From Loxodes magnus (taxonomy: Eukaryota > Ciliophora > Karyorelictea > Loxodida > Loxodidae): DNA of 64,000 bases. Of this stretch, positions 36,658 through 47,852 are shown one piece after another; the first letter of the stretch is position 1; each line of letters opens with the position of its first letter. The position numbers and the translations under genes were made by a program. The stretch spans positions 79,501-143,500 of the forward strand of contig CAMPDV010000503.1 of NCBI GenBank assembly GCA_946699065.1, given 5' to 3'. Under the pieces are notes generated by a model that was not told the DNA's origin, made no database searches, and saw only the letters and a program-made list of their open reading frames with translations.

Positions 36658-38736
36658 ATGTAATCTGAAATGTCCTAGACTGCTAAATGTCTTTAGTGTC
36701 AAGGAGATTTTAATGGGGCGATGTAAATCCCAATGTTATTACCTTGCAATCACAACATATGTTATACTTGCGTCACTGATTAGTATTAGAAAAGTTAGGC
36801 GACCAAATGTGTATTCTAAAATTGCTAAAAAGTACATAAGGTTCATCCTATAAAAATTCAGGAAGACACATAGTTACTCAAGCGTCTTGAACAAAAGAAC
36901 CTCATGGGAAATATAACGATGTTATAGAATCAATCGTCAAGAGTTCGTCAAGCTTAAACTTAATTGTCCAAGGTCTACTCTCTTTTTATCTAGTAGTTGA
37001 TAATACACGTGAGCACTTATTTGTTTAAGGAGAATATCAGCTTACAAAGACAGTTGGTTTAGCAGGATAAGTAAATCTAAGAATAGTTGAAGTTTTTAAA
37101 AATCTAGAAATAGATGATGGACAAAAAAGGAAGCAGCTAGTAGTAGATCATTTGTTAAGAATCTCCATAGAATGAGCAATAAATTTCCAAATTGATAGCT
37201 GATGTTTAAAAGACCATCTAGAAGAGCAATCAGGTATCGGTTAAAGTTTTTGAGGAACTAGACTCTTGCAAGTTTAATCTAACTTAAGTGACATAGGAAA
37301 ATAGTTACTTAAAGAATGAGATGTAAAAGTTGAGTAGTTAAATCTAAAATTTGTAATAGCAGTTATCATCTCTGCAAGTTAAGTAAATCGAATAGTAATA
37401 ATAAAAGCCTTAAGTGATGAAATCTTAATAGATTCAATAACCTCAAAATATCCCTAAACAGGCTAAGCTATAGGACATCTAGATAACTATCGTATCGCCA
37501 AACAATAAAACGGTATAGTTAATAGTAAAATAAGAGACTACTATCAGTTAGATAAAGCAATAGATCTATTCATAAACTGAGTTATTACCTGACGGTTTGA
37601 GTATCGTTAAGAATAAGGTTATATTGGATGACAGTTAAGCAGTAGCGAGTTAAAAGTTGTTGAATGGTGAGAGGTTGCAAATGGAATTTAGTCAGTTCAA
37701 ATTTAATTTTCTCCAAAAAACTAATATAGACGGTAAATAGATTTTATAACTTTAATAAAGATCAAGGTGAGTTTAAGATCTACTATATTTAAAAGGATGT
37801 AAGTCTTAAATAATTTCAATAATAGGGGGTAAGGATTAATTATAATATTTAGATGGTAAGCTAGCATTTAATGATTTAGCATGTAAGTTTCATTTTGAAT
37901 GTTTCGCAATAAGTTTGTAAGTATCGGTTTTAATAAATTACGTTTAAAGGGAGTAAGCTTCATTTTAATAATTATCACTTAATTTAGGTAAGTTAAAGTT
38001 TAAGGTGAAAATGAAGCATGTAAGTTAAAGTTTAAGGTGAAAATGAAGAAAGTAAGTTAAAGTTTAAAGTGAAAATGAAGCATGTAAGTTAAAGTTTAAG
38101 GTGAAAATGAAGATGGTAAGTTAAAGTTTAAGGTGAAAATGAAGTTGGTAAGTAAAAGTTTAAGGTGAAAATGAAGAAAGTAAGTTAAAGTTTAAGGTGA
38201 AAATGAAGGGAGTAAGTTAAAGTTTAAGGTGAAAATGAAGAAAGTAAGTTAAAGTTTAAGGTGAAAATGAAGATTGTAAGTTAAAGTTTAAGGTGAAAAT
38301 GAAGATGGTAAGTTAAAGTTTAAGGTGAAAATGAAGCATGTAAGTTAAAGTTTAAGGTGAAAATGAAGAATGTAAGTTAAAGTTTAAGGTGAAAATGAAA
38401 ATGAAGGGAGTAAGTTAAAGTTTAAGGTGAAAATGAAGAATGTAAGTTAAAGTTTAAGGTGAAAATGAAGAATGTAAGTTAAAGTTTAAGGTGAAAATGA
38501 AGAATGTAAGTTAAAGTTTAAGGTTATATTTAGAAAGTAATGTTCTATTTTAGTATGTAAGTATTTTTTTTATAGGTTATTTTCAGATCGTAACGGGTTT
38601 AATATTGATTTAGGTGGTAAGTGTAATTTTATTGGTAATATAGAATGTAAGATATTTAAAAACGAAGGGGGTAAGGAGGCTTTAAATAAATATTAGGATG
38701 TAAGAAATAATACTATGGTATGTAGTGATGAAATGA
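36658..38736 (+). CDS. RING / coiled-coil / ubiquitin-like protein with single-codon exon array (gene 2)
   Basis: Exon 1 (36658-37732) encodes a RING finger (CLQCQGDF, LPCNHNICYTC, CVFQNCQKV; residues 11-60), a Gln-rich coiled coil to about residue 265, and a ubiquitin-like domain (IQITIVSPNNKTVQLIVKQE, LPDGLSIVKNKVILDD, LLNGERLQMEF) to about residue 350. It stops in phase 1 at GTAAAT. A 6-nt exon (37761-37766) and 29 single-codon exons follow, ending with 38726-38736. Joined, they read DQGWDAFWTQTYVERKNYAQ and then WKQQQIYREWGLMK before TGA, with no internal TGA. Without splicing the first frame stops at 37768. Expected activity: RING-dependent transfer of ubiquitin or of its own UBL. The RING and UBL match gene 1, and the tails share the pattern [YF]WT plus an acidic-basic stretch. 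Confidence 0.78.
37767..37987 (+). other. Heterogeneous micro-introns of gene 2, 5' part
   Basis: Introns of 24-36 nt starting GTGAG or GTAAG and ending TAG or AAG, with exons GAT, GGG, ATG, CAT, TTT and GGA. The last intron here ends ...TTTAG directly against the next GTAAG at 37988, leaving an exon of zero length. Confidence 0.75.
37988..38505 (+). repeat. 16 near-identical introns separating mostly different codons
   Basis: The intron GTAAGTTAAAGTTTAAGGTG plus AAAATGAAG (29 nt) recurs 16 times. The triplets between are CAT, AAA, CAT, ATG, TTG, AAA, GGA, AAA, ATT, ATG, CAT, AAT, GGA, AAT, AAT, AAT. One copy is 6 nt longer (AAAATG duplicated before GGA) and two have single substitutions. 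The 32-nt period (518 nt in total) leaves the coding phase unchanged. Confidence 0.95.
38506..38725 (+). other. Heterogeneous micro-introns of gene 2, 3' part
   Basis: A hybrid intron (repeat start, new end ...TTATATTTAG) leads to exons AAA, TAT, ATC, GTG, AAT, GGG and GAT, separated by introns of 17-30 nt, and a final exon at 38726. A second AG|GT junction without exon sequence lies at 38575/38576. Confidence 0.7.
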
Positions 38737-41700
38737 GAGTGAAGGACTTTACGAACAAATTAAAACTTTACTTAATTAAGAATTAAAAAATATCTATATT
38801 TATTATTATTTTCTAATATAGGTTAAGTAGTAAGTATACTTTAGAGTAAGTATTTATAAGGTTACTCTATAATTAAGTGCCTATTAAGATTTAATAATTT
38901 ATATAATATTACTAGTATTAGATGGCTGCTAAGTAAGTATTTAGGATATATGTTATTATATGTTTGTTTAATATTGAGAAGTAGGGTTAATCTTAGAAAG
39001 ATATTAGCAAAGAGTAGTTTAGAGAGTTAAAGTAATTGAGGTATATTGTAAAATGATAAGATGTAGGTGAATATAGGTGGATAAAGTTTGTATTTGAATA
39101 TTAAAAAAAGGCTATATTTTATGCTTTTAAAATTTAATTTATTTCTTAAGGTTTTATGCAAGTATACAATATTTAAATTATTTAAATTTTGAAGTAATTT
39201 AGAATTTTTAGAATGTGAATATTAAGAAAAATTAAAAGAGTTTTTAGAATTTTAGTTTAAAAATTTTAGGGAGTAATAGGTATATAAAAAGTTTGTATTC
39301 AAAATTTTTTTAAGGTATGATATTTGTTCATTTTTATTTAGTTGATTAAAATTTGTTTACTTTTTTTTTTAGAATTAAATTTAAACATTTTTTTATGAAT
39401 TAAATTTGATTTTTTTTGTAAGTTATTTAAGATTTTTTTTTTAGAAAAAGTTTAAAAATTTTAAAAATTTTAAAAATTTTCTGTAAATACAAAATTTTTT
39501 TTTCGAAAGAGAATTTCGAAATGGAATTTTTTTTTAATAAGAGGTTAAAATTTCCGTAAAATTATTTTATTGTTTGTAGTTTCAAAATTTTTTTTGATTT
39601 TTTTAACACAAACTATTTGTTTCGGATTTTTCAAACAAAAATTTTTTTAATTTTTTTGTCATTAATTCAAAAAGGATATAAGTTAAAAAAAGCAAAAATT
39701 TTATTTTTGTTTTTTTCTCAGCTTTTTACACTGCAAGAGATTTTCGGGACAGAATAAATCTTTTTCAAAAATTTTTATGTCTGAAATATTTTTATCTAAG
39801 AAAATCATTTAAAATTTAAATTTTTTTAGAAAAGATGAAAAATAAAGATTTTTTTTTATCGTTTTAAATTTCTTACTTGTTTTTTTTTACAAACAACTTA
39901 AAAGATAAAAAAAATATTTAGAAGGTTGATAAATATTTAAAAAAATGCAATTTTTAGCATAATCATCTTAAAAATATCTAGAATGGTTTTCAATGAGTTT
40001 TAAATTTACATAAAATATATTTTGCTTACCTAATTTTAAAAAGAATTCGAATGAGAAATAATAATATTCTTAGATTTTTTATTTATTTTTTTTAAATAAA
40101 TTAAGATCTAGTTTAAAAAAAATACGTACTCTGTTTTTGAAAATAAAAAAATAAAAAAATTTATAAATTTTAAAAGATTTAATAATTAAGTAAATAGAAA
40201 AAACTGTATCTGAAAAAGAAATTAAAAACTAAAGCATAAAAAATCTGAATTCATCTAAAATAAAAATATTGCTCTTACTTAATTTAAATTGAAAATATTC
40301 AGAACTAAATACAAAAAGAACTTTATATCGAAAATAAAAAATAAAACAAAATTAGAATCTTAGTTGAAGTAAAAATAAAGACATTAGTTGTTATATATAT
40401 AGCTATTTAAAAATAAGATTTTGTTAATCTTTAAAAACGCTTACAACATTTTAGATATAGTTACTTTAAAAAAATAGTTTTTTAAATTCGTCATAAAAAA
40501 ATTAACATTTAACTATAAACCACTAAGTTAAAGGTAAAAAATCTAAACGCCCTGAATTTAATTGAAATTTTTCATTAAAATATAATGTATCTTAATTAAA
40601 TCTATTATATCTAATATATTATAAAACATCGTTAAAGATTTAAATTTACTTAATTCTCAAAACAAATAAATTACTTAATAAAATGTTCTAAGTTTCTTAT
40701 AATGGACTTAGATGAGAGTAACATATTAAAAATCCTAAATGTAATAGAAACTATTGATTTAATCATAGTTTAAGCATAAAACTATTTTAATTTAATCTTT
40801 CATAAAAAATCATATATTTATTTTTGATAAAAGTAGATTAATAGAAGAAAATTAGTTCACAGTTAAATTCTCTAAGGTAAATATTTAATAATCTTTTTAT
40901 CTTTTAATCAAGATTCTTATGTACTAAATTTTTACAATTTAAATATTTGACTGAAATATAAATTCCAATTTATTTAAAAAAGTCTTACTCTACTAGTTCA
41001 ATGTTTTAAAACTTAATAGATATATATAATTAAAAAAAATATCAAATAAAATATTTAAATTCATTATAAAACTTTAAACTATAATTAAAAAAGAGGCAAT
41101 CAATGAATATTCATAGGAAATTTTATTAACATTTAATTAATCAGAAGTACATTTTTTATAATAATCATTTATGTATTCTTTTTATCGAATAGTATTACAG
41201 AAATAGTAATAATGAAAACATAACCTCGAAAAGTATTTTCTCATATTAATTTTATAAATTTATTTAAAATAGCTATAAATAAATATTATTAAATCATAAA
41301 TAAAAAATTTAATTAATACTATCTAAAATATTATTAAACTCTATTTAAATAAATTTAATAATAGTAAAAACAAATAATATAAAAGAAGTCTCTAAATAAA
41401 TAGAAATTAAAAATAATTTTCGAACCAAATTCATCAAAATTAAATGAAATTATAAAAAAAGAGTATTTAACAAAATTTTGATAAATTATTAAAAAATAAA
41501 TTATATCTTGATCAGAATTTATAGAATTAATTTTAAATAAAACTAAGATCAATTTTTATTTAAATCTATAACTTAAAATCTTAATCTAATTTAAAACTTC
41601 GTTTTAATAAATAAACTAATTTAATAAAAAAAGCTAAAAATCTTTATTGCAAATAATAAGAATTAAATTATCCTAATTATTTAATAAACTGATGATCTAA

Positions 41701-44700
41701 AATAATTTTCTTTATCTTAGATAAGAAAAATAAATTTTGAAAAAAAATTAATATCTAAAATTAGTTGAAGAAGATAATAAAAAGTAAACAAAAAAAAATT
41801 AGCAAAAAAATTACATAAATTTAATAAAATTTTCCTTTGCGTATGTACTTTTTTTTAATTGTAATAAAATACTGCTATTTTTTTCTAAATAAATTATTTT
41901 TGACATGCTCGTATCTTTTAAATTTTATAAATATTATTAAAAAATTTTAATTATTTTTTATTTTTTTCTACATAGGTAAATTTTACACGTTCTGACCTCT
42001 GTCACTTTTTAGATATTTGTAAAAATGTTTACAGATTAAAATAAAAATTTTTGTTCTGCTTTCTATTTATACAGTTTATCTAAAGATCAATTTAAAATTA
42101 AAAAAATTATTAAATCATAATTTTTCTTCTGAAATTAGTCTATAAATAATCAAACTTCTTAATTAATAAAGAAAATATCGACATCACGTATATTTTTTTT
42201 TAAATAATATCGAAAAGGAGTAATAAAAATTATTTGTATATTATTTGTTACTGAAAGGGAAAAGAAAGTAGGTTAAGAGTTAAAAAACTGTAAAAGCATC
42301 CAAAATTATAAATTTTATATTTTTCTATTGTAAAAAATTTAATAAAAAAATTTTCAAATTCTCAAAAAAGTAAGAATAGTTTGCTTTTAAGTTTATTTTT
42401 AAATTTTAGTCCTAAAGATAGCAGAATACTATCTTAGGGACATTGATTTATAAAATATTTTGTTTGAGCCTTATTAGCTCATATTATTTATTCAAACTAG
42501 CAAATTCTTCTTGCGAAGAAAACAATAATATTAAATATTTACAGAGAAGATGAAAATTTTTGATTTCTATTGCAAATTATCTAATATTAGTTTAAAAGAA
42601 AAAATTATTTGTATAGGCAAGAGAATGGAATTCGAATGTCTCATTTAAACTGTTTGATTTTATTTTCCTGTGCTAGATAACATCTTTAGTTCATGAAAAT
42701 ATTAAAGTACACTTCAAAGCAACTAAAAAATATGTGTGAATGCTTTTGAAGAAAATGTATTAAAAAACTTTTTATCGAAAATATATTTGCTTATAGCAAC
42801 TCTAGTAAAAAACTAGTTTAAGCTATTTTCAAAATTGTGTATTAAATTTTTTTAAAAAATGCGTGCTAAAAAATTTGAAATAAACGTAAAATTAATCATA
42901 ACAAGAAATTCGCTTTTATTTAAGGCAAAAAAAAGCAGAAGAAGAACTGATAATTTAAAAATGATCAGTTCTATAATTATAAAGAGCAAGCTTATTAAAT
43001 TTCTTTTTTTATATGAATCATTTAGATGAAAGGATACGTTTAAATAATTTATTTTTATTTATATAATTTCTTTTATTATTTAACTTTTTTGAAAATTGTT
43101 TATTTATCAAATAAAAAGTTACAGACATATATTATTTTAGATTTAATTTTTTATAATATTTTTTAATGCTTCTGATCTCTTATTTTTAAAGAGATACGTT
43201 TATATTCAAAAGGAGATGTTTTTAGATTTATTTTTAATTTTAATCTGCAATTTTTTTAATATTTTTTTATTAATGGAGTTTATTGAAATTTGATAAAATG
43301 ATTTTAAATTTCTTATTAGATTTATTCTTGCATATTTTCATCTTTTTTAGATAATAAACTTTTAATTTTTATTCATTATTATTTAAAAAAAAAAAATTTT
43401 TTTTAATTTTTAATCTTAATTAAAATAAAAAAATTATAAAAAAGTTAATTTTGATTACACACGCAACTTTTTATATAAATTTTTTAAAAGATAAAAAAAT
43501 TTCGTAAAATCAAGTTTAAATAATAAAATTTGTTGCCATATCTTTTTTATATAATATCCTTTTTAATTTGTATCTTTTTAATAATAAGGAAGTTTATATT
43601 TCAAAATTTAAAAAATTATAAATAATTATTTTTAAAATGGTAATCTGCTACTTATACAGATAATTTTTATGAATAGAAAAAAGAAAATCTAGCAATAAAT
43701 AAAGATAGATAATAAAATCAATTCTTATATTTCATGAAAATGAAACTTCTTAAAAAGAATTTAAAAAAAATATAGTTAGAATTATATTTAGGAAACTTAT
43801 CTATATTATTAATTTAAGAGGTTCTATTTTTAAAGTAAGCATAAAAAGCTATGTATTAAAATTATTTTTACTAATTATTTTTTCTAAGCTTTATTTTAGT
43901 TTTTATAAATTTTTATATTTTTTAGAAAAAAAATATAATAATTAAATTTTAATAACTTATGAATAAAACATAAAAAACTTATTTTTAATTATTTTTAAAA
44001 TAAAATAGCATTTTTTTGTTTTTCATATTTAAAACAAACATTTAAAAGAATAAACTCTTTGTTCTTTATTTCTTTATTTATAATGATAATATTCGACTTC
44101 GAATAAACGAAATTAAGAATCATTTTCAAATTCATAAAAATTCCAAAAAATATTTTTTAAGAATATATTTGAATTGTAAATTTTTAATATAAGTAACGCT
44201 TAAAAAGATTAAATTAATTTTAGGAAAGATAGTTAAAAAGAAATAGACCTTTTAAATTAAAAAACATTTAGATCATAAATTTGCTATTGGTGTTTTCTTT
44301 AAAAATTAATTTAATCATTTTTAATCGTATTAAGTAAGTTTATTATATAAATCATTTAAAATTTAAGAAATTCATTTTTTTATTTTTTATCTCTAAATTT
44401 TATTTTTATATTTAAAAATCAAGAAAAAAAATATTTAAAATTACATCTAAAACTTATAAAATTAAAAAATTAAATTTATTTATAATAAATATTTTAATAT
44501 CATTTAAGATTCTTATTTACACTTTATTTAAACTTAAAATGAGAAAAAGCATTTTTATCTTTGATATTAACAAAAATTCTAATAGGTAATTCTTAATCTC
44601 TTTTTCATCTTGAGAAATTAATAAATTTAGAAAAAAACTATTTTAAAAAATAAATGTTTCCTAATTTTTATTTGATATAAATGCAAAATTATTTTTATAA

Positions 44701-46690
44701 AATTTCTTGTATTTTGATAAATTATTTCTTCGAACTTTTAAATTAAAAAATACAGTAAATAAAATTAATGAATTACTTTTATTTAAATCCAATTAAAAGA
44801 GATTTTAAATAACTTAAATTAAAAGAATAAAAATTTTATTTTTTAAACAAATAAATACATTATTTTCACAATATTTTTATGTAATAAAAAACATATTAAT
44901 ATTTATAAATAATAAGAAAAGTATTTTTTAAACAAACAATTACAAATGTTTAACAAAATCTTAAATATGGAATAACAAAAAAGTTTATCTTAGTTTAATT
45001 ATTTATAAATCTTTTTCCAATTTTTATAAAATTTGAAAAACATATTTAAAATGAGAAATTTTTTAAATTTAAAGAAAAATAATCATCATTTTAATTTTTA
45101 TTAAATTATTTTTAATGATTAAAGAAATCTTATTAAGCAATAATTACATAAATTATAATTTATCACTAAGATAGAAAAATACTGAAAATTCAAAAAAGCA
45201 TTTGAAAAGATTAAAAAAACATAAACATTTATAGATAAAAATGTAAGAAAATATTGAAGGATGAATATTTTAACCTGAATATTTTTTAGTTATTTTTATA
45301 AAATTTATAAGCAAAAGATATTTCATAATTATGAAGGTACCGAAATTTGCTTGTTAAATCCAATAATACTACAATTATGTCTCAATGATCAAAATATTTA
45401 ATTTCTTGTAGTTTATTATTATGACTTATTATTTAAACTTTTAAAAGCGAATAATTATTTTAACTTATTAATTTTAAAAATTAGAAAATTTGTTAGTAAT
45501 TAGAATTTATTATTTTATTTTTTCATTTAAATATTTCAATTTTCTAATATATATGTTGATATATATATAATTAATTAAAATGATTGAAAAATAAAATTTA
45601 ATCTTTTAGCATTTATAATATTAAATGATAATTTTAGTTAAAATATTTTTTTAAATAATAGATATAAAGTAATTTAATTATAGTTATATATTTTATGTAA
45701 GCATGAATTTCTTATTGATAGCAAATTAATAACAATGGCTTATTTAAATTTTTTTACTGTCATTGATAAAATAATTAATTTTACATAATTATAATTATAA
45801 TATGTTTAATTAAATATTTATATATAAATTAATAATTTATAATTAACTTTAATATATGATACAAGTTAGTTAAGATTCTTATTATAATTACTTATATTAT
45901 TTAGAACTAAAACTTATATATTCATTAAATTTATAATTTTTTATAATTCTTTATTAATTTTATTTTATGCAGTTATCTCTAAAGATATGTTTAACTATAT
46001 TTACTTTTTAATTCCCTAAATTATAGTTTTAATTGTTATAGTCATTGATTATCAAATGTGAACCTTTTTATTTTTATAATCTAGTAATCAAATGCTTATT
46101 GCTAACCAATTTTTTAAATTCATATAAAAATTATGAAAGGCTTCCTTTTTATTAGTTTTAAATTATACAAAGATAATTAATTCTAGCTAAGCATATAATT
46201 ATTGAATTATTTTAGATTTTTGATATAGTATTTTTAATATTAATATCTTACTATTATAAAGGATTATTTTAAACTATATTTGCTATCATTTAGAATTTTA
46301 TATTATTAAAGTAATAAAGCTAATGTTTCGTTTGCTTTACTTAGAACTAAAATTCCTTTAAGGTATTTCTTCCTTTATATTCTTCATGCTTTATTAATTA
46401 AAGTTAAATAAAGAGTTATTTAAATGAATTCATTAGCAATTTAAATAGTTTTTAGAACTTAAATTTTAATGTTTATTTATAAAAATAAAGGGTATAAATT
46501 AAAGCTATTTAGTAATAATATTTCACTTTAATAAAAGAGTTATTGTAATAAACTGTTTATTTATATTTATATTTTACTTTAAAATTAAAAAAAAATGTTA
46601 ACATCTATAACTGCAAGAATTGCTTCCTTCAATGAGACTCTAATAAATGTTTTTAATGTTTTTTAATAATAATCTTGGTCCCATCAATTT
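38737..46690. other. AT-rich desert, no gene recognised
   Basis: About 8 kb with very high A+T, long T runs (39300-39900) switching to A-rich plus strand (40000-41800) and alternating afterwards. All frames under the ciliate code are interrupted by TGA or consist of Lys/Asn/Ile/Phe strings without motif. No tandem array or element end was recognised. Confidence 0.5.
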
Positions 46691-47850
46691 TTAATTATTC
46701 TTGTTTCAGTCTCTCTTTTATGTCTTCCTTTTTTACTTTTTCCATTTCATATAAATCTAAACTTTTTGACAAGTGAAAACGATTTTTAAGGGTAAAAGGA
46801 GGTTTATAAGTTTTTGTAGGAGTTGTATGTGGAATTTCTGATCGGAAAAGGCAGGAATGGGAGGAGTAGGCAATGACAAGTGAAAACAATTTTTAGTTTT
46901 AAAATATTTCATCAAGATTAAGGTTTTTTTATTGAAGTATGTATATTTTTTTCACGCCTTTTAATTTTTTAATTTTTTCAATTACATATTCAGATTTTTT
47001 TAATCTTTTTTTTTCTTATAATACTGTCTCTTATCTCTTGCAGCTTACTTTCAATATATTTTTTTAGCCCTTTATTTTTTTTATTGACTTTGTTTTCTGA
47101 TTAGTTTTTTCATAAATTTTTCCGATTTTAAAACTTTTAAAACATATAGCTTTTTTTGATTTTAAATTTTTTTCTCTTTGTGTTTTTAAGCGCTAATAAG
47201 TAAGTACTTATTTTCTTAAAAGAAATTAAATTATTTATTTAAGTACTAACTTTTTTTTAAATTTTAAATCGATTTCCCTCTTCCTTCGTGACTACTGAAA
47301 TAACTTTTATTTAAATACATTTTAGGGTTTTACTTCTATTTCTTCTTCGTTTTTTTTAATCTTTCTCTGTTTATTTAAGTGTTTATCTTTTTTATTAAAT
47401 CTTTTATCGCAGATACTTTTTTCTCTCTATTTTCTCAGTTGCCTTTTTTTCCTCCTTATTCTTATGTTCTTTTTCTTTTTCTTTTGTACTTATTTGATCA
47501 TAGAATTTTTTGCAGTTCTTCACTCAGATTTCTTTCGAATCGCGAAAGTATCATTTCTTCACTTTTTTTTTGTTTTTCTTCTTTTTCTTTTACTTCTCTT
47601 TTTTTACAGAATGTTACTTTCTGCGCTTGTCTAGCTTCTTTTTAGTTTTTCCAGTCTATTTTTTTGATCTTTTTGTTTTTTAGCTAGTTTTTTTTTCGGA
47701 ATTTTTTATTATGTTTTTTAATTTTTTTTCATGATGGTCTTAGTTCTCTTTCTCAAGTCATAAGATCGATTCTATTCCTTCCGCTAGGCTGAGTTTTACC
47801 ATTCGCTTCTCGTTATCCTTTCTCAGTTTCCTAACCTCTGCTTGGTGGTT
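46691..47850 (-). other. Low-complexity Lys/Glu-rich minus-strand frame, possibly the tail of the NACHT gene
   Basis: The plus strand is T/C-rich. The minus strand reads as a Lys-rich coiled coil, best just after the NACHT frame: QAEVRKLRKDNEKRMVKL and then LEKENQDHHEKK around 47700-47840. Further down only poly-Lys-like text is seen. It may be the C-terminal extension of the NACHT protein after a frame break, or noncoding purine-rich DNA. Confidence 0.3.
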
Positions 47851-47852
47851 TA

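Noticed and set aside
37988-38505. Phase 0 reading of the gene 2 triplets (ending directly at TGATGA)
   Set aside because: Phase 0 is also stop-free, but exon 1 ends in phase 1 at the GTAAAT donor, and only phase 1 gives a tail that resembles the gene 1 tail. Phase 2 meets TGA early. Phase 0 remains possible if the first donor site differs.
41355-41552. Minus-strand Ile/Phe/Tyr frame in the AT-rich desert
   Set aside because: Composition is what random DNA of this base content gives; no motif and no start context.
47379-47645. Plus-strand Phe/Ser-rich frame
   Set aside because: The T/C-rich strand is the complement of the Lys/Glu-rich minus-strand text; this is a shadow.
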